Positions 4,951 to 5,571 of a stretch of 5,571 bases of DNA are shown here, piece after piece. Positions within the stretch are counted from its first letter, which is position 1, and each line of letters opens with the position of its first letter. This DNA comes from SIG78 sp045533055 (lineage in GTDB: Bacteria > Verrucomicrobiota > Lentisphaeria > Victivallales > Victivallaceae): contig JAZSHD010000202.1 in NCBI GenBank assembly GCA_045533055.1, forward strand, positions 1 to 5,571, written 5' to 3'. Made by a program: the position numbers and the translations under genes. The notes under the pieces were generated by a model that was not told the DNA's origin, ran no database searches, and was given only the letters and a program-made list of their open reading frames with translations.

Positions 4951-5074
4951 CAGAAACGGCCCACAGTGCGATTATGCGTATCGACCAGCATCGGCCTGTA
5001 GGTGGTCTTTGGCTGACCGCCGCGACACGGGCGAGTCTGGGCGTAATAAAGGCGTTTGTGCAGGAAGCATAAAT

Positions 5075-5099
5075 GGGAAATAGCCCCGTTGCCGGGGCT
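5075..5099 (-). terminator. Intrinsic terminator of the acidic small-protein gene
   Basis: AGCCCCG (5082-5088) and CGGGGCT (5093-5099) form a perfect 7-bp GC stem with a 4-base loop. On the minus strand it starts 8 bases past the stop at 5107 and is followed by ATTTCC and more T-rich sequence. This is a good intrinsic-terminator shape with a modest T-tract. Confidence 0.7.
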
Positions 5100-5106
5100 C
5101 GGTGTT

Positions 5107-5379
5107 TCAGTCCTCCTCGTCAGCTTCACCAATTCCGTTGATTGAATCTTCAAGCCAACGGTTGTATTCCTCATCTTCATCCTCATCGGCGTCGACCACA
5201 AAGTAGTCACAGACCGTTGCAAGGAGATGGTCGTAATCGCCGGAAGTCGCTTCCTTGCGGAATTCGTCCCAAAGGTCGCAGCGTCTTGACCTTACAAGGG
5301 CTTGGTAGCATCGGCCAAGAATCGCAAAAGCATTGCCATCTTCGTTTACCAATCTTACCGGAATGTCTGTTTTTGCCAT
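5107..5379 (-). CDS. Small conserved protein with acidic tail, function unknown
   Basis: The product is 90 residues from the ATG at 5379. Residues 7-62 show a pattern I associate with a widespread uncharacterised small-protein family, VRLVNEDGNAFAILGRCYQAL (8-28) followed by EF-RKEATSGDYDHLL (39-53) and a closing V-rich strand. The central GNAFAI-LGR and SGDYDHLL blocks are the conserved parts. The remaining 28 residues (DADEDEDEEYNRWLEDSINGIGEADEED) are extremely acidic, which might suggest nucleic-acid mimicry or a partner-binding tail. No ribosome site is seen before 5379. However, real genomic sequence ends at about 5386, so the upstream region and any earlier start are unknown. The TTG at 5398-5400 lies in adapter sequence and must not be used as a start. 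A terminator follows the gene directly. Confidence 0.75.
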   Translation of the reverse strand: MAKTDIPVRLVNEDGNAFAILGRCYQALVRSRRCDLWDEFRKEATSGDYDHLLATVCDYFVVDADEDEDEEYNRWLEDSINGIGEADEED

Positions 5380-5386
5380 AGTGTTT

Positions 5387-5469
5387 AAGTCGGAGGCCAA
5401 GCGGTCTTAGGAAGACAACAGCAAGCAGCAACTCCTTGGCTCACAGAACGACATGGCTACGACCGACTT
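5387..5469. other. Sequencing adapter contamination (BGI/MGI nanoball library)
   Basis: Bases 5387-5418 match, as I remember it, the BGI/MGI 3' adapter, beginning AAGTCGGAGGCCAAGCGGTC and ending GGAAGACAA. Bases 5419-5428 (CAGCAAGCAG) have the 10-base length of an MGI barcode. Bases 5429-5469 are the reverse complement of the second adapter (CAACTCCTTGG ... GACATGGCTACGA ... CCGACTT), apparently lacking one T near the junction. The AAGTCGG/CCGACTT pair at its ends is the shared adapter end and not a biological inverted repeat. This is not genomic DNA. Confidence 0.93.
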
Positions 5470-5571
5470 CTTGACCTTACAAGGGCTTGGTAGCATCGGC
5501 CAAGAATCGCAAAAGCATTGCCATCTTCGTTTACCAATCTTACCGGAATGTCTGTTTTTGCCATAGTGTTT
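5469..5571. repeat. Artefactual second copy of 5284-5386
   Basis: Bases 5469-5571 repeat 5284-5386 exactly, with an offset of 185. On the minus strand this gives a false 35-residue 'truncated copy' of the acidic small protein (5564 to a TAG at 5457-5459), whose last three residues and stop come from adapter. The copy begins just after one adapter and ends exactly where the other would begin again. That is what a circular library molecule with an insert of about 102 bases gives when read round more than once. It should be trimmed and not annotated as a gene duplication. Confidence 0.9.

Larger units (their letters stand above)
4618..5074. other. Gene-poor spacer with several inverted repeats
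   Basis: No convincing gene is found in about 460 bases. Open frames exist on both strands (for example 4854-5072 plus, 4812-5222 minus), but they lack ribosome sites, run antisense to or into each other or overlap the acidic gene, and show no family pattern. The stretch holds a 9-bp GC hairpin, an AT inverted repeat GATAATA (4730-4736) with TATTATC (4746-4752), a 14-bp inverted repeat spanning 4622-4819, and a further inverted repeat spanning 4811-4950. The promoter of the amidoligase should be here, but no clear -35/-10 pair stands out. Confidence 0.5.

Noticed and set aside
4854..5072. 72-residue plus-strand open frame
   Set aside because: No ribosome site, odd composition and overlap with inverted repeats; nothing supports coding.
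4812..5222. 136-residue minus-strand open frame
   Set aside because: It overlaps the end of the acidic gene in another frame, crosses its terminator, has no ribosome site and shows no family pattern.
5387..5469. Structured spacer with terminal inverted repeats AAGTCGG/CCGACTT, resembling an attachment site, attC site or tRNA-like fold
   Set aside because: It matches MGI adapter and barcode layout; the inverted ends are the common adapter terminus.
5457..5564. Truncated second copy of the acidic small-protein gene
   Set aside because: It is an exact re-read of the insert joined through adapter sequence; its last three codons and stop come from the adapter.

Overview
The window looks like a metagenomic contig from a bacterium I cannot place with confidence. 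It has strong AAGGAGG-type ribosome binding sites, tightly packed short operons and accessory genes. A gut or other anaerobe is a plausible guess, but nothing here fixes the phylum. Composition changes along the window: the plus-strand genes on the left are AT-rich, and the minus-strand genes on the right are clearly richer in G and C. The two blocks are convergent and meet at about 2420-2535.

Left block, plus strand. The last 34 codons of an unidentified protein (1-105) are followed by an AT-rich leader and then a four-gene operon with 1-2 nt between genes: a stand-alone EVE/PUA-like domain protein (322-861), a coiled-coil J-domain protein with an intact HPD motif (864-1685), a small HIRAN-domain protein (1687-2088) and a YggL/DUF469 homologue (2090-2419). 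The operon joins a possible modified-base reader, a possible Hsp70 recruiter, a possible DNA-end or damaged-DNA binder and a ribosome-associated family. I know of no described system with this make-up. It is the best candidate here for something new, but a joint function is inference.

Convergent junction (2420-2534). A weak AT-rich terminator serves the plus-strand operon. A longer hairpin reads best on the minus strand. Imperfect tandem repeats run up to the stop codon of the minus-strand gene.

Right block, minus strand. An amidoligase-family enzyme (4605-3703) is followed, after about 400 bases of repeats and hairpins, by two overlapping genes: an uncharacterised 109-residue protein (3289-2960) and a DUF3846-like protein (2963-2535). 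Upstream of the amidoligase lies about 490 bases with several inverted repeats and no convincing gene, then a 90-residue acidic protein (5379-5107). DUF3846-like and amidoligase genes are typical accessory cargo of plasmids, conjugative elements and phages. No integrase, relaxase or replication gene is visible.

Right end. From 5387 the sequence is not genomic. It matches my memory of the BGI/MGI DNA-nanoball library adapters: one adapter, a 10-base barcode, then the reverse complement of the other adapter. After this the 103 bases before the adapter are repeated exactly to the end of the window. The reliable contig therefore ends at about 5386, and the apparent repeat with a truncated second copy of the last gene is an artefact.
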